Part shown: one piece after another, positions 8,240 through 17,562 of the stretch
Position numbering within the stretch: the first letter of the stretch is position 1
Layout of the letters: each line of letters opens with the position of its first letter
NCBI GenBank assembly: GCA_017446845.1
Contig: JAFSOQ010000094.1
Span: 1 to 53,541, forward strand
From: Selenomonadaceae bacterium
Lineage (GTDB): Bacteria; Bacillota; Negativicutes; Selenomonadales; Selenomonadaceae
Direction: 5' to 3'
DNA length: 53,541 bases
Notes under the pieces: model-generated
What the model saw: the letters and a program-made list of their open reading frames with translations, nothing else
The model's database searches: none
Told to the model about the DNA's origin: nothing
Program-made: the position numbers and the translations under genes

Positions 8240-9427
8240 ATGGGAAAATTAATCGTGCATCAAGAAAAAGTGCAAGACATTGCCGCGCTTATTAAAATTT
8301 GTCCCTTCGGAGCTATGGAAGATAAAAACGGCAAAATCGAAATAAATTCTGCCTGCCGCCTTTGCAAACTCTGCGTCAAAAGAGGCAAGGGCGTTTTTGA
8401 GTTCGTCGAGGAAACAACTGCCGGAATTGATAAATCTGTTTGGCGCGGCATTGCGGTTTATGTTGACCACGTGGACGGCAAAATTCACCCCGTCACTTAT
8501 GAGCTTATCGGCAAGGCGCGGGAACTTGCCGCCAAAATCAATCAGCCCGTGTACGCCGTTTTTCTCGGAGCGGATATTGATAAGAAGGCGCAGGAAATTC
8601 TTCACTACGGCGTTGACAAAGTTTACGTCTGCGACAAAAAGGAACTTCATGCTTTTAACATTGAGAACTACACCACGGCTTTTGCGGCTTTTGTAGACAA
8701 GGTTAAGCCGGCGGCAATTTTAGTCGGAGCTACTCCCGTCGGTCGACAGCTTGCGCCGAGGGTGGCGGCTCATTTCCACACGGGATTAACCGCCGATTGC
8801 ACAATCCTTGACATTCACGAAAATACTGACCTTGTTCAAATTCGCCCGGCGTTCGGCGGAAATATCATGGCGGAAATTTTAACGCCCAATCACCGTCCGC
8901 AAATGGCAACCGTTCGCTATAAAATTATGGACGCGCCGAAGCGCAGTGATGAAATTTCCGGAAGTATCGAGCTTTTGGAATTGGACGCCGCTAAATTCAC
9001 GAGCAAAGTTGAAGTTTTAAGCATAACCAAAAAGCCGAAGGAAATCGGCATTGAAAATGCTGATGTTTTGGTCGTGGCAGGTCGCGGCGTGAAGAAAAAG
9101 GAAGATTTGAAACTCATTCAAGAGCTTGCCGAAGTTCTCAACGGCGATTATGCTTGCACCCGACCTTTGGCTGAAAACGGCTGGTTAGAGCCTAAGCGGC
9201 AAATCGGACTTTCAGGGCGCACAGTTCGTCCTAAACTCATCATAACTTGCGGCGTGTCCGGCTCTGTACAATTCGTGGCGGGCATGGAACATTCCGAACA
9301 AATTTTCGCGATAAACAGCGACCCGAAGGCGTCGATATTCAAAGTTGCCAATTATGCCGTCGTGGGAGATCTTTACGAGATTATTCCGAAGTTGATTGAG
9401 AAAATTAAGCAAGGCAGGAACAGTTAG
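8240..9427 (+). CDS. lctC: Electron transfer flavoprotein alpha subunit with N-terminal Fe-S domain
   Basis: 395 residues. The N-terminal about 60 residues form a half-ferredoxin with ICPFGAM and ACRLCKLC (Cys21, 39, 42, 45), able to hold one 4Fe-4S cluster. A normal EtfA follows, ending in the FAD-binding part with LSGRTVRPKLIITCGVSGS and INSDPKASIF. This extra Fe-S domain is known in CarE and LctC of acetogens and supports ferredoxin-linked bifurcation or confurcation. It is 13 bp after lctB, with SD GGGAGG. Downstream, a heptamer array separates it from lctD. Confidence 0.92.
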   Translation: MGKLIVHQEKVQDIAALIKICPFGAMEDKNGKIEINSACRLCKLCVKRGKGVFEFVEETTAGIDKSVWRGIAVYVDHVDGKIHPVTYELIGKARELAAKINQPVYAVFLGADIDKKAQEILHYGVDKVYVCDKKELHAFNIENYTTAFAAFVDKVKPAAILVGATPVGRQLAPRVAAHFHTGLTADCTILDIHENTDLVQIRPAFGGNIMAEILTPNHRPQMATVRYKIMDAPKRSDEISGSIELLELDAAKFTSKVEVLSITKKPKEIGIENADVLVVAGRGVKKKEDLKLIQELAEVLNGDYACTRPLAENGWLEPKRQIGLSGRTVRPKLIITCGVSGSVQFVAGMEHSEQIFAINSDPKASIFKVANYAVVGDLYEIIPKLIEKIKQGRNS

Positions 9428-9509
9428 GAATAGTTAGGATTTAGGATTTGGGATTTAGGATTTAGAGGACAAAACCCTAACTCCTACATCCTAACTCCTA
9501 ACTCCTAAG
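9423..9509. repeat. Heptamer array between lctC and lctD
   Basis: GGATTTA/GGATTTG arm, AGAGGACAAAACCC centre, TAACTCC arm. It begins at the lctC stop codon and ends just before the lctD Shine-Dalgarno, so it lies inside the operon transcript. Confidence 0.85.
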
Positions 9510-9525
9510 AAGGGAGAGGCATGGC

Positions 9526-10932
9526 ATGAGCAATTATAAAACGATGGACGAGCAAGACTTGGCAGTTATCGCCACGTTTCTTGACCGCGAGCGTATTCTC
9601 TGGAAAGACGAGATTAACGAGGAGTACAGCCACGACGAACTGACTGCCGAGCATTCCTATCCCGATTTGGTGGCGCGTGTCATTTCGGCGCAGGAAGTTT
9701 CAAAAATTTTGGCTTACGCTAACGAAAAAAAAATCGCTGTGACCCCACGCGGCGCGGGCACCGGACTTGTCGGAGCCTCCGTCGCTATCGAAAAGGGCAT
9801 TATGATTGATACAACGCTTATGAATCACATTTTGGAGCTTGACGAGGAAAATTTAACGCTCACCGTTGAACCGGGTGTGCTTATTATGACACTTCGCGCT
9901 TACGTGGAAGAGCACGGCTTTTTTTATCCGCCCGACCCCGGCGAAAAATCTGCGACAATCGGCGGCAACATCAGCACAAATGCCGGAGGAATGACTGCTG
10001 TAAAATACGGCGTCACAAGAGATTTTGTTCGCGGGCTTGAAGTTGTTTTGGCGGACGGAACTATCCTCGAACTCGGCGGCAAGGTCGTCAAGAACAGTTC
10101 GGGCTACGACTTAAAAAATATGATTATCGGCTCGGAAGGGACGCTGGCATTTATCACTAAGGCGATACTTCGTTTGGTGCCGTTGCCCAAGTGCAATATC
10201 AGTTTGCTGATTCCGTTCCCGACTTTGGCGCAGGCAATTCGCACCGTGCCGCTTATCATTAAGTCAAAAGTCGTGCCCACTGCCATTGAATTTATGGAGC
10301 GGGAAGTCATTTTGGACGCGGAAGAATATTTGGGCAGAAAATTCCCCGACAATCAGGCGGACGCTTATTTACTGTTGAAATTCGACGGCAACACCAAAGA
10401 GGAAATTACCAAGTACTATGACGACGTTGCCAAAATTTGTCTTGACCGGGGAGCAACCGATTTGCTTATCGCTGACACGGAGGAGCGCAGTACTCCCGTT
10501 TGGAAGACGCGCGGCGCATTTTTGGAGGCAATCAAGGGAAGTACAACCATGATGGACGAAGTTGACGTTGTTGTCCCGCGCAATCGTGTCAATGATTTTG
10601 TGGAGTTCGTTCACGACTTACGCGAGGAAATCGGAATTCGGATAAAATCTTTCGGACACGCGGGCGACGGAAATTTACACGTCTACATTTTGCGGGACGA
10701 TTTGTCGGAAGATAAATGGCAAGAACTGATGAATAAGGCAATGAATCGCATGTACGAAAAAGCTAAGGAACTTAAAGGACAAGTTTCGGGCGAACACGGT
10801 ATCGGCTTAGTAAAGCAGCCGTATTTGAAAGAATCACTGCCGGAAACGAGTTTGGCTATCATGCGCGGCGTCAAGAAAGTTTTTGACCCGAACAACATTT
10901 TAAATCCGGGCAAAATTTGTTGCGCGTCGTAA
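9526..10932 (+). CDS. lctD: FAD-linked D-lactate/glycolate-type dehydrogenase
   Basis: 468-residue GlcD/LctD family protein. FAD_binding_4 domain with [14 protein letters not shown] and [23 protein letters not shown]-oxidase C-terminal domain with [23 protein letters not shown] and the closing [12 protein letters not shown]. It oxidises a 2-hydroxy acid, most likely lactate to pyruvate, passing electrons to the EtfAB pair encoded upstream. ATG 9526 is preferred over 9521 because AGGGAGAGG then sits at normal spacing. larA begins 14 bp after its stop. Confidence 0.92.
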   Translation: MSNYKTMDEQDLAVIATFLDRERILWKDEINEEYSHDELTAEHSYPDLVARVISAQEVSKILAYANEKKIAVTPRGAGTGLVGASVAIEKGIMIDTTLMNHILELDEENLTLTVEPGVLIMTLRAYVEEHGFFYPPDPGEKSATIGGNISTNAGGMTAVKYGVTRDFVRGLEVVLADGTILELGGKVVKNSSGYDLKNMIIGSEGTLAFITKAILRLVPLPKCNISLLIPFPTLAQAIRTVPLIIKSKVVPTAIEFMEREVILDAEEYLGRKFPDNQADAYLLLKFDGNTKEEITKYYDDVAKICLDRGATDLLIADTEERSTPVWKTRGAFLEAIKGSTTMMDEVDVVVPRNRVNDFVEFVHDLREEIGIRIKSFGHAGDGNLHVYILRDDLSEDKWQELMNKAMNRMYEKAKELKGQVSGEHGIGLVKQPYLKESLPETSLAIMRGVKKVFDPNNILNPGKICCAS

Positions 10933-10946
10933 TGGGAGAAAAAATC

Positions 10947-12215
10947 ATGAGAACGAAAATCCCCTATCACAAAACGCACATTCCGATTGAGATACCGGAC
11001 AAAAATTTTGTCTGCAGTCTCGTTTCCGATTCGGAAAATTTTAAGCTGAACGGAACCGAGCAGGAAATTGTTGAACGGGCAATGGATAATCCAATCGGCT
11101 CAAAATCGCTTGAAGAACTTGTTCAGGACAAGCGGCGCATGGTCATTATCTCAAGCGACCACACTCGCCCTGTCCCAAGTCGTGTGACCATGCCGATTAT
11201 TCTTCGACGCATTAGAAAAGCGAATCCCGATATAAAAATTACCATTCTGATTGCAACGGGATTTCATCGCCCGACGACTAAACAAGAACTGATTGACCGT
11301 TACGGCGAAGAAATTGTTGCGCGGGAAAATATCGTTGTGCATCGCTCCCATGATGACGAAATGGCAGATTTGGGAACATTGCCTTCAGGCGGCAAACTTC
11401 TTTTGAATAAAGTCGCAATCGATACGGATTTACTAATCGCTGAAGGTTTTATCGAAGCGCATTTCTTTGCAGGATTTTCCGGCGGCAGGAAGGCAATTTT
11501 GCCCGGCATAGCATCTGCAACTACCGTTATGGCAAATCACTGCAGCGAATTCATTGCCAGCCCTTTTGCTCGCACGGGAGTACTTGAAAATAATCCGATT
11601 CATAAAGATATGCTTTACGCTGCCGCGCAGGCAAAATTAGCTTTTATACTCAACGTGGTCATAGATGCAAAAAAACAAGTCATCGCCGCCTTTGCGGGTG
11701 ACTCGGAAAAAGCTCATGTTAAAGGTTGCGAATTCGTGCTGAACATGTCGCAGGTGAAAAAAAATCCGACCGACATCGTGATTACGACAAACGGCGGCTA
11801 TCCCTTAGACCAAAATATTTATCAATCGGTAAAGGGCATGACGGCGGCTGAAGCTAATTGCAAGGCGGGCGGCGTCATAATAATGGTTGCGGGATTGAGT
11901 GACGGACACGGCGGCGAATCCTTCTGCAAAATGGTGACGAAGGCTCAAAGTCCTCAAAAGCTCACGGAAGAATTTTCCCGCATTCCTCGCAATGAGACCA
12001 AGCCCGACCAGTGGGAGGCTCAAATCCTCTGCCGCATTTTAAGCAAATACAAAGTCATTATGGTAACGGACATGTGCGCTCCGGAAATGATAACGGGTAT
12101 GCACATGGAACATGCCAAAACTTTTGACGAGGCTCTCGCGCGCGCTTTCGAGATAAAAGGAAAAAATGCCACCGTCTCGCTCATTCCGGACGGCGTTTCT
12201 GTCATTGTACGTTAA
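10947..12215 (+). CDS. larA: Nickel-pincer lactate racemase family protein
   Basis: 422-residue LarA-family protein with SSDHTRPVPSRV, ATGFHRPTTKQEL, AHFFAGFSGGRKAILPGIA and a later GYPLDQNIYQSVKGM. These carry the His and Lys residues that in LarA hold and form the nickel pincer cofactor. It would interconvert lactate enantiomers so that lctD can oxidise both, as lctF does in A. woodii. ATG 10947 was chosen for the GGGAGA at proper spacing; an earlier in-frame TTG would overlap lctD. The maturation genes larB, larC and larE are not in the window, and many LarA homologues act on other hydroxy acids, so the substrate is inferred from the operon. Confidence 0.85.
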   Translation: MRTKIPYHKTHIPIEIPDKNFVCSLVSDSENFKLNGTEQEIVERAMDNPIGSKSLEELVQDKRRMVIISSDHTRPVPSRVTMPIILRRIRKANPDIKITILIATGFHRPTTKQELIDRYGEEIVARENIVVHRSHDDEMADLGTLPSGGKLLLNKVAIDTDLLIAEGFIEAHFFAGFSGGRKAILPGIASATTVMANHCSEFIASPFARTGVLENNPIHKDMLYAAAQAKLAFILNVVIDAKKQVIAAFAGDSEKAHVKGCEFVLNMSQVKKNPTDIVITTNGGYPLDQNIYQSVKGMTAAEANCKAGGVIIMVAGLSDGHGGESFCKMVTKAQSPQKLTEEFSRIPRNETKPDQWEAQILCRILSKYKVIMVTDMCAPEMITGMHMEHAKTFDEALARAFEIKGKNATVSLIPDGVSVIVR

Positions 12216-12332
12216 ACTTGGTATTTAAGCTTGCCCCTTTGCTGCAGACGTTGCATAAAGCAGGTATAATCTGCCGCACATATTAAAACGGTTTGTCACT
12301 TGATCAAATATTAATATTCAAGCAAACAAAAA

Positions 12333-12364
12333 CCCTTCGGCAGAAGTCGGAGGGATTTTGTTTA
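12333..12364 (+). terminator. Terminator of the lct operon
   Basis: Stem CCCTTCGGC/GTCGGAGGG (with G-U pairs) and an AGAA loop, followed by ATTTTGTTT. It is 117 nt after larA; the stretch between holds nothing recognisable. Confidence 0.75.
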
Positions 12365-12397
12365 ATTAGGAATTAGGAATTGGGAATTAGGAATTGA
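12363..12397. repeat. Single-arm heptamer array, GGAATTA type
   Basis: Five units of GGAATTA/GGGAATT running rightwards with no clear opposed arm. Located between the lct terminator and the STAS gene's end. Confidence 0.7.
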
Positions 12398-12408
12398 AAA
12401 TTCGTTGA

Positions 12409-12723
12409 TTAATCTTCAATGTGCATGACTTGAAGAAAACCGGCGAGCTTGATTATTTCCTTGACGGCGGGATTAACGTGCAGGAGTTTCATTTTGCCGC
12501 TTTGACGCCGCATAGTCTTTTCCATTGCCAGCAACACGCGCAAGCCCGCTGAAGAAATGTACTCCACGTCAGCAAAGTCAAAAATCAATTCTTTCACGCC
12601 TTCGAGCGATTTTATCAGCTCTTCTTCGAGATACGGCGAAGTTTTAACATTCAAGTCGCCGCTAAGATAAACAGTAAGGCTTTCGCCGACCGTTTCCTTT
12701 TTTATTTGCAAACCTTCTGCCAT
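12409..12723 (-). CDS. STAS-domain anti-sigma factor antagonist
   Basis: 104-residue single STAS domain (SpoIIAA/RsbV type): LTVYLSGDLNVKTSPYLEEEL, then DFADVEYISSAGLRVLL, in which Ser57/Ser58 match the phosphorylated serine of the family. In partner-switching systems the unphosphorylated form sequesters an anti-sigma kinase. It starts 2 bp after the PP2C phosphatase gene, so phosphatase and substrate appear translationally coupled. No anti-sigma kinase or sigma factor gene is adjacent. It may therefore control something other than sigma, for example adhesion or c-di-GMP output. Confidence 0.9.
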   Translation of the reverse strand: MAEGLQIKKETVGESLTVYLSGDLNVKTSPYLEEELIKSLEGVKELIFDFADVEYISSAGLRVLLAMEKTMRRQSGKMKLLHVNPAVKEIIKLAGFLQVMHIED

Positions 12724-12725
12724 TT

Positions 12726-14309
12726 TTAATGTCTCCCTTCAAATTTTATGGCAAGCATGGTAATATCGTCGGATTGCTCCGCATTAACCGAAAAATTTTC
12801 CAGCGATTTTCGAACTTCCGACAAAATTTCTTCCGCAGACAAATTTTTATCGAGTTCGTTTAAAAATTTCTGCAAACGTTCAAGAGAATAAAGCTTTCCG
12901 GTCGAATCAACCGCCTCAGTTACGCCGTCGGTGTAAAAAAATATCGTGTCGCCCGTCTGAAGCTGAATTTCTTGCTGAACGTATTGCCAATCTTCCCAGC
13001 CGCCCAGTACAAAATTCAATTCCATTGGCAATTCCTCAAAATTTTGCCCGCGTCGACGAATTAACGGAGGATTATGCCCTGCATTGACATAACGGAAAAT
13101 TCCCGTCGTCAAATCAAGCACTCCGCTGAACGCCGTGACGAAAAGTCCGCCGTCGTTGTTGGCGCAAAGTCTGTCGTTCGTGTTTTCTATCGCAAGTTTT
13201 AATTCGTCGGGATTTTTAAGAGCAGAGGTGTAATTTCGCAAGTTAGTTATCGCCGCAACCATAAATAATGCCGCAGGAACACCTTTGCCCGATACGTCGG
13301 CTATCGTTACGAATAAATGATTGTCGTCCGTCTTGTAAAAGTCGTATAAATCGCCGCCGACTTCCTTAGCGGGCGTCATCGTCGCGAAAAGGTCAACGCG
13401 CTTATCGACGGAAAAATTTTTCGGCAACATGCTCATCTGAATTCGCGTCGCGACGTCGAGTTCAGTGGCAATGCGTTCGCGTTCGGCAGTGACTTTCGTC
13501 AAGTTCGCCATTTGCCGCTTTAATTCGTCCGTCATCGTGTTGAAATTCTCTGCTAACGTCTGAAGTTCGTCGCCCGTTTTAATTTCGAGTTTCTTATTTA
13601 AATTGCCGTCGGAAATTTCTTTGACACCTTGAGTGAGTGCAGTTAAAGGATTCAGCAATTTGGCGTTCAGATATTTTCCTCCGATTAAAAGAATAACTGC
13701 CAGATAAATCAGCAAAGTCCGGGTTCTGTGTTTAAGGAAAAGAATTTTTTCTTCGTCGAGCTCATCCAATTGCCATTGAACACAAAGAATACCTTCAACC
13801 ACTCCTTTAGAATTTTTTATCGGAACCATTGCGGTTATATGGTCGCCGACTAAACTGATTCCATTGTCACGCATGACGAAAGCATATTCTTTGCTGCCGT
13901 CATAAAGGTTTTTGTAAGCTTTTTTATATTCGTCGTTGCTGGTTGCCATGGCATATCCAATCGGTCTGACAACGTAATCGGGATTAGAAGCGGTACTTTT
14001 AACATTCACGCCGAAGCGAATATTATTATAGTCGTTGTAAGGCTCAATCACATAGATAAATGTTGCGTCTTGAGTATCAACAATTTTTTGCCATTCATAA
14101 AGAATTTTTTGACGCGCCAAAGTATTTTGATTGCAGATGAAAAAATTATCCGCGTCGAGAAAAGTCAAAGCGATTTTTGCAGTTCGTAAAGCGTCCTCCT
14201 CATGAGCTTGCATAATAATTGCAGTAAATCTTTGATAGCTGTTATAAGAAAGAATAATCGCCAAAATTAGAGTAAACAACATTCCGCCGGTTAGAATTTT
14301 TCTGCGCAT
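12726..14309 (-). CDS. Membrane PP2C (SpoIIE/RsbU-type) phosphatase with HAMP
   Basis: About 527 residues. An N-terminal membrane segment, an extracytoplasmic sensor of about 150 residues, a second membrane segment (LLIYLAVILLIGG), and HAMP (LNPLTALTQGVKEISDGNL...) are followed by a short coiled coil with ATRIQMSMLPKNF. The SpoIIE/PP2C domain has EVGGDLYDFY, TIADVSGKGVPAALFM and FFYTDGVTEA as metal-binding motifs. It presumably dephosphorylates the STAS protein encoded next to it in response to an outside signal. ATG 14309 is the likeliest start; upstream GTG codons are possible but lack a good SD. Confidence 0.88.
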   Translation of the reverse strand: MRRKILTGGMLFTLILAIILSYNSYQRFTAIIMQAHEEDALRTAKIALTFLDADNFFICNQNTLARQKILYEWQKIVDTQDATFIYVIEPYNDYNNIRFGVNVKSTASNPDYVVRPIGYAMATSNDEYKKAYKNLYDGSKEYAFVMRDNGISLVGDHITAMVPIKNSKGVVEGILCVQWQLDELDEEKILFLKHRTRTLLIYLAVILLIGGKYLNAKLLNPLTALTQGVKEISDGNLNKKLEIKTGDELQTLAENFNTMTDELKRQMANLTKVTAERERIATELDVATRIQMSMLPKNFSVDKRVDLFATMTPAKEVGGDLYDFYKTDDNHLFVTIADVSGKGVPAALFMVAAITNLRNYTSALKNPDELKLAIENTNDRLCANNDGGLFVTAFSGVLDLTTGIFRYVNAGHNPPLIRRRGQNFEELPMELNFVLGGWEDWQYVQQEIQLQTGDTIFFYTDGVTEAVDSTGKLYSLERLQKFLNELDKNLSAEEILSEVRKSLENFSVNAEQSDDITMLAIKFEGRH

Positions 14310-14366
14310 GTCACTTTCAATCACCTTTCTTAGCACAGTTTAGCAAAAAATTTTCCCCTGTCAACG

Positions 14367-14400
14367 AAAAAACCTCCGACACTTGCCGAAGGGTTTTTTT
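14367..14400. terminator. Bidirectional terminator
   Basis: Minus-strand stem CCTTCGGC/GTCGGAGG with AAGT loop and T6; T7 also follows on the plus strand. It ends leftward recO transcription before the phosphatase gene. Confidence 0.65.
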
Positions 14401-14431
14401 AGCTTTAAGTAGTTTTATAGCAATTCCATGA

Positions 14432-14615
14432 AATTGAGATGCCCCATACTGTCAAGACAAATTTTTGTCCTAAAATAAGTCTGGTCAAAAAAGACAAAAA
14501 TGAATTTCTCTTGGCGTATGATAATTAATGCTTTGATGAGCCATTCTGATTTCGCTCCAGAAAAACCGTCGGGCTTTTACAAGTTTTTCATTTGCCAAAG
14601 TTTTGCCTTGAGCGG
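14432..14615 (-). mobile_element. IS3-family 3' end relic
   Basis: On the minus strand one frame reads FFWSEIRMAHQSINYHTPREI and stops soon after. This resembles the last residues of an IS3-family OrfB integrase (the ...YxTPxE... ending), followed by a T-rich end with TGTCTTGACAGTATGGGGC. The rest of the element is missing and the recO stop lies at its edge. Assignment rests on this short tail. Confidence 0.5.
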
Positions 14616-14616
14616 T

Positions 14617-15357
14617 TCACTTTATGAACTCGCGAATAAATTGCACGGACTTTAAGCCGGTGCCCAAAACCGATTGAACGTAATCGATAAAAAAATTTTC
14701 AGCCGCAAGCACCAGCCGAGAATTGAACGTCAACTTTGTTTCATCGCGCCAATTAAATCCGAGCATCGTCTCAAAAGTTTTTCGCAAAGCTTCGGGATAA
14801 GGTCGAACGTCCTGCGCGGCGTCAATGCAATTCGGACAAATTGCGCCGCCGTCAAGCAAACTAATCGACGCGTCGCCGACAATTTCCGAGCCGCAATAAA
14901 CGCATCGACTAAAATTTAATTGCAGACCGCTCGTCTCCATGAATTGGCAAGCTCCGATAAGCGCGGCAATTTTCGGATTGCGTTTGTTGAGCGCGGGCAG
15001 AGATTTTTTCAGCAAGTTAAAAGTTTCAAGTTCTTTTTGGCGCGGAAATGTCATGCGGTTCACAATTTCAAAAAGCAATGACGCATAAGCCAACCGCTCC
15101 AAATCTTTTGTCAATGCGTCGTAGAAATTTAAAATGTCCGCGTCGCGAATCGTATCGACTTTTGTGCCGCGAGTGATTTGCGCCGAAATGTGATTGAACA
15201 TTTGCATTGCGCCCGATAACGGACTGCGCGAACGTCGGCAGCCGTAAGCATTCGCCTCAAGCTTGCCGAATTCTTTCGTAAAAAGCGTGACGACTCTGTT
15301 GGCGTCGCCGAAATCATCAGTCTTTAAAATAATAGCCTCAACCGTGAACGTTTCCAA
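14617..15357 (-). CDS. recO: DNA repair protein RecO
   Basis: 246 residues, normal length. N-terminal OB fold (VEAIILKTDDFGDANRVVTLFT, then GKLEANAYGCRRSRSP), a helical middle, and a zinc-type CVYCG...CPNC pair (about residues 157-182). RecO loads RecA onto SSB-covered DNA with RecR/RecF. The last gene of a leftward group with the DUF502 protein (23 bp apart) and the aminotransferase. Confidence 0.95.
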   Translation of the reverse strand: METFTVEAIILKTDDFGDANRVVTLFTKEFGKLEANAYGCRRSRSPLSGAMQMFNHISAQITRGTKVDTIRDADILNFYDALTKDLERLAYASLLFEIVNRMTFPRQKELETFNLLKKSLPALNKRNPKIAALIGACQFMETSGLQLNFSRCVYCGSEIVGDASISLLDGGAICPNCIDAAQDVRPYPEALRKTFETMLGFNWRDETKLTFNSRLVLAAENFFIDYVQSVLGTGLKSVQFIREFIK

Positions 15358-15380
15358 AATTTTTTCTCCAACGATGTAAT

Positions 15381-16061
15381 CTATTTTTCTTTATCTATTA
15401 TGTCGTGCGCAATGGAGGTAACGTCACGTTGCTTGGCGTTTTTTAATTCCGCCAATCCTTTTGACGCAAGTCCCGCCGTCGAAATTGTTCCCGCCGTCAA
15501 AATAAATTGGAATGCGTCGGGCGGTGCCATATCCAGATAAATTACGTCGGATTTTTTTACGAAAAGATTCATGCCTGCCGTCATGTTCATGCTCCACGGC
15601 ATGTAGACGCAAACATAATTATCGCCGAGTTTTTCGCGGACGGGTTCGGGTATCGTCAACAACAAAAAGCCCAAAACATAGCTGTGTTGATACGGCACGA
15701 GCACGACTTTTTTAAATGCCGAGTCCGATTCAAACAGAGCTTTTGTCACTTGCTTAACCGAGCCGTAAATAAATTTCACGACGGGAATTTTTCCGATAAG
15801 TGCATCGAAAAATTCGATTATCGCCTTTGACAAAAAATTTCCGCTGAGTACGCCGACAACCCAAATTGCCACCAGAACAATCACGAGACCCGCGCCGGGA
15901 ATTTTTGCGGGTAAAAATGATCCGATAGTTTTCTCTGTAAATTCAAAAAGCCACGTCACGACGAAAATTGTTATCGCGGGCGGCACGACAATCAGCAAGC
16001 CTTTGAAGAAACTGCTTGAGATTTGCTCCGTAAAGGATTTAGGTTTTTTATCCTCGTCCAT
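15381..16061 (-). CDS. DUF502 family membrane protein
   Basis: 226 residues. Two N-terminal membrane segments (GLLIVVPPAITIFVVTWLF and GLVIVLVAIWVVGVLSG) precede the DUF502 core with KIPVVKFIYGSVKQV, VVLVPYQHSYVLGFLL and VCVYMPWSMNMTAGMNLFV. The function of the family is unsettled. Its start overlaps the end of the aminotransferase gene by 14 bp, so the two are translated from one message. Confidence 0.9.
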   Translation of the reverse strand: MDEDKKPKSFTEQISSSFFKGLLIVVPPAITIFVVTWLFEFTEKTIGSFLPAKIPGAGLVIVLVAIWVVGVLSGNFLSKAIIEFFDALIGKIPVVKFIYGSVKQVTKALFESDSAFKKVVLVPYQHSYVLGFLLLTIPEPVREKLGDNYVCVYMPWSMNMTAGMNLFVKKSDVIYLDMAPPDAFQFILTAGTISTAGLASKGLAELKNAKQRDVTSIAHDIIDKEK

Positions 16062-17355
16062 TTCTGCTCTCCAAAATCAAATCAATGGCGTTAAGCACGT
16101 CGTCAATATCTTTTTCGGTTATGACGAGCGGCGGTTGAAAAGCCAAAACATTTCTGCCTACGCCGTTTTTGCCGACGATAAAGCCGCGATTTTTAAGCTC
16201 TTCCAAAAGTTCGTCGAGTTCCTTAAAGGCGGGCGAATTATCCGCGTGAACAAATTCCGCGCCGACCATCAATCCGATACCGCGCACGTCGCCGATTATC
16301 GGGAATTTTTTTTGCAAAGTTTTCAAGCCGTTTTTAAGTTGTTCGCCGCGAGCCTTGGCATTTTCCATAAGATTATTTTCTTTAATGTAGTCGAGAACTG
16401 CAAGCCCCGCCGTCGAGGAAACGGGATTTCCGCCGAGAGTCGACGCGCCCGGACGTGTGTACGTGTCGGCGATTTTTTTTGTAGAGATGAACGCGCTTAT
16501 CGGTTGTCCGTTGCCGAGAGCTTTTGCGACGCTCATAATGTCGGGTGTCACGTCGAAATTTTCTATCGCGAACATTTTGCCCGTCCGAGCAAATCCCGTT
16601 TGAACTTCGTCGGCAATCAATAACGCGCCGTATTTTTCCAAAATTTCTTTGACGCGCTTGAAATAACCTTTGGGCGGCACGACGATACCCGCATTGCCTT
16701 GAATAGGTTCGGCGATAAGTGCGGCAGGTTTTCCCGAAGTCGCCGTTTGAATAATCGTTTCAATTTTATTGGCGCATTCCAAATCGCATTCGGGATATTT
16801 TTTTCCGAGCGGGCAACGATAGCAATAGGGATTGGGCGCAAAATTAATTCCGCCGACGGGATTGGGGTCAGTCCTCCACATGCCGATTCCCGTCAAGCTC
16901 ATGGTGAGTTTCGTACGTCCGTGCAGTCCGCTTTGCAGGGCGATAAACTCTGAACTTTTGGTATAAATCGACGCGAGCAACAACGAGCCTTCATTAGCTT
17001 CGGTGCCCGTCGAGCAAAAGAAACTTTTTTGCAAATCGCCCGGCGCAATTTTTGCGAGACGTTCGGCGAGATTTACAAAGTTTTCGGTAAGATAAATGTT
17101 GCAGACGTGTTGAAGGGTTTTAATCTGTTCAATCATGCGTTCGGTGATGAACGGATTGCAATGCCCGCAATTAATCACGGAAACGCCCGCATAGCAGTCG
17201 AGATATTTTTTACCCGTCGTGTCAAAAAGATATTGCATTTCGCCGCGCACGAATTGCGGCGGGTCGCTGTAAAAATGTCCGAGGCAAGGCATGATGTATT
17301 CGCGTTTTTTCTCAAGAATTTTTTCCGCACCGATAAATTTTTCCAAGTCAATCAC
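16048..17355 (-). CDS. Class III PLP aminotransferase
   Basis: 435 residues. Seen are the cofactor-phosphate motif CSTGTEANEGSL, AEPIQGNAGIVVPPKGYF, the aspartate contacting the pyridine ring in LLIADEVQTGFARTG, and the Schiff-base lysine in SVAKALGNGQPISAF. Closest by eye to the alanine-glyoxylate, beta-alanine or 4-aminobutyrate aminotransferase group. An insert with CYRCPLGKKYPECDLEC (about 155-171) carries four cysteines and is unusual for better-known members. Substrate cannot be fixed; neighbours (DUF502, recO) do not help. Confidence 0.88.
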   Translation of the reverse strand: MIDLEKFIGAEKILEKKREYIMPCLGHFYSDPPQFVRGEMQYLFDTTGKKYLDCYAGVSVINCGHCNPFITERMIEQIKTLQHVCNIYLTENFVNLAERLAKIAPGDLQKSFFCSTGTEANEGSLLLASIYTKSSEFIALQSGLHGRTKLTMSLTGIGMWRTDPNPVGGINFAPNPYCYRCPLGKKYPECDLECANKIETIIQTATSGKPAALIAEPIQGNAGIVVPPKGYFKRVKEILEKYGALLIADEVQTGFARTGKMFAIENFDVTPDIMSVAKALGNGQPISAFISTKKIADTYTRPGASTLGGNPVSSTAGLAVLDYIKENNLMENAKARGEQLKNGLKTLQKKFPIIGDVRGIGLMVGAEFVHADNSPAFKELDELLEELKNRGFIVGKNGVGRNVLAFQPPLVITEKDIDDVLNAIDLILESRNGRG

Positions 17356-17562
17356 TCCACGAATTTTTTAAAAGCTTAACACGTTGCGAATCAAATGGCA
17401 AGTTGCAAAAGCGACGGAAAATTTTACTGACTCTACAAAAAAAACGCTTGATAATTTTTGTACAGGATTTGAACAGCAGTTGAAATGACTTTTGCCGCCC
17501 GAAAATTTATACTTGCGCCAACAAATTAATTCAAAGATAAAAATTTTTGGGAGGTTACTAAG

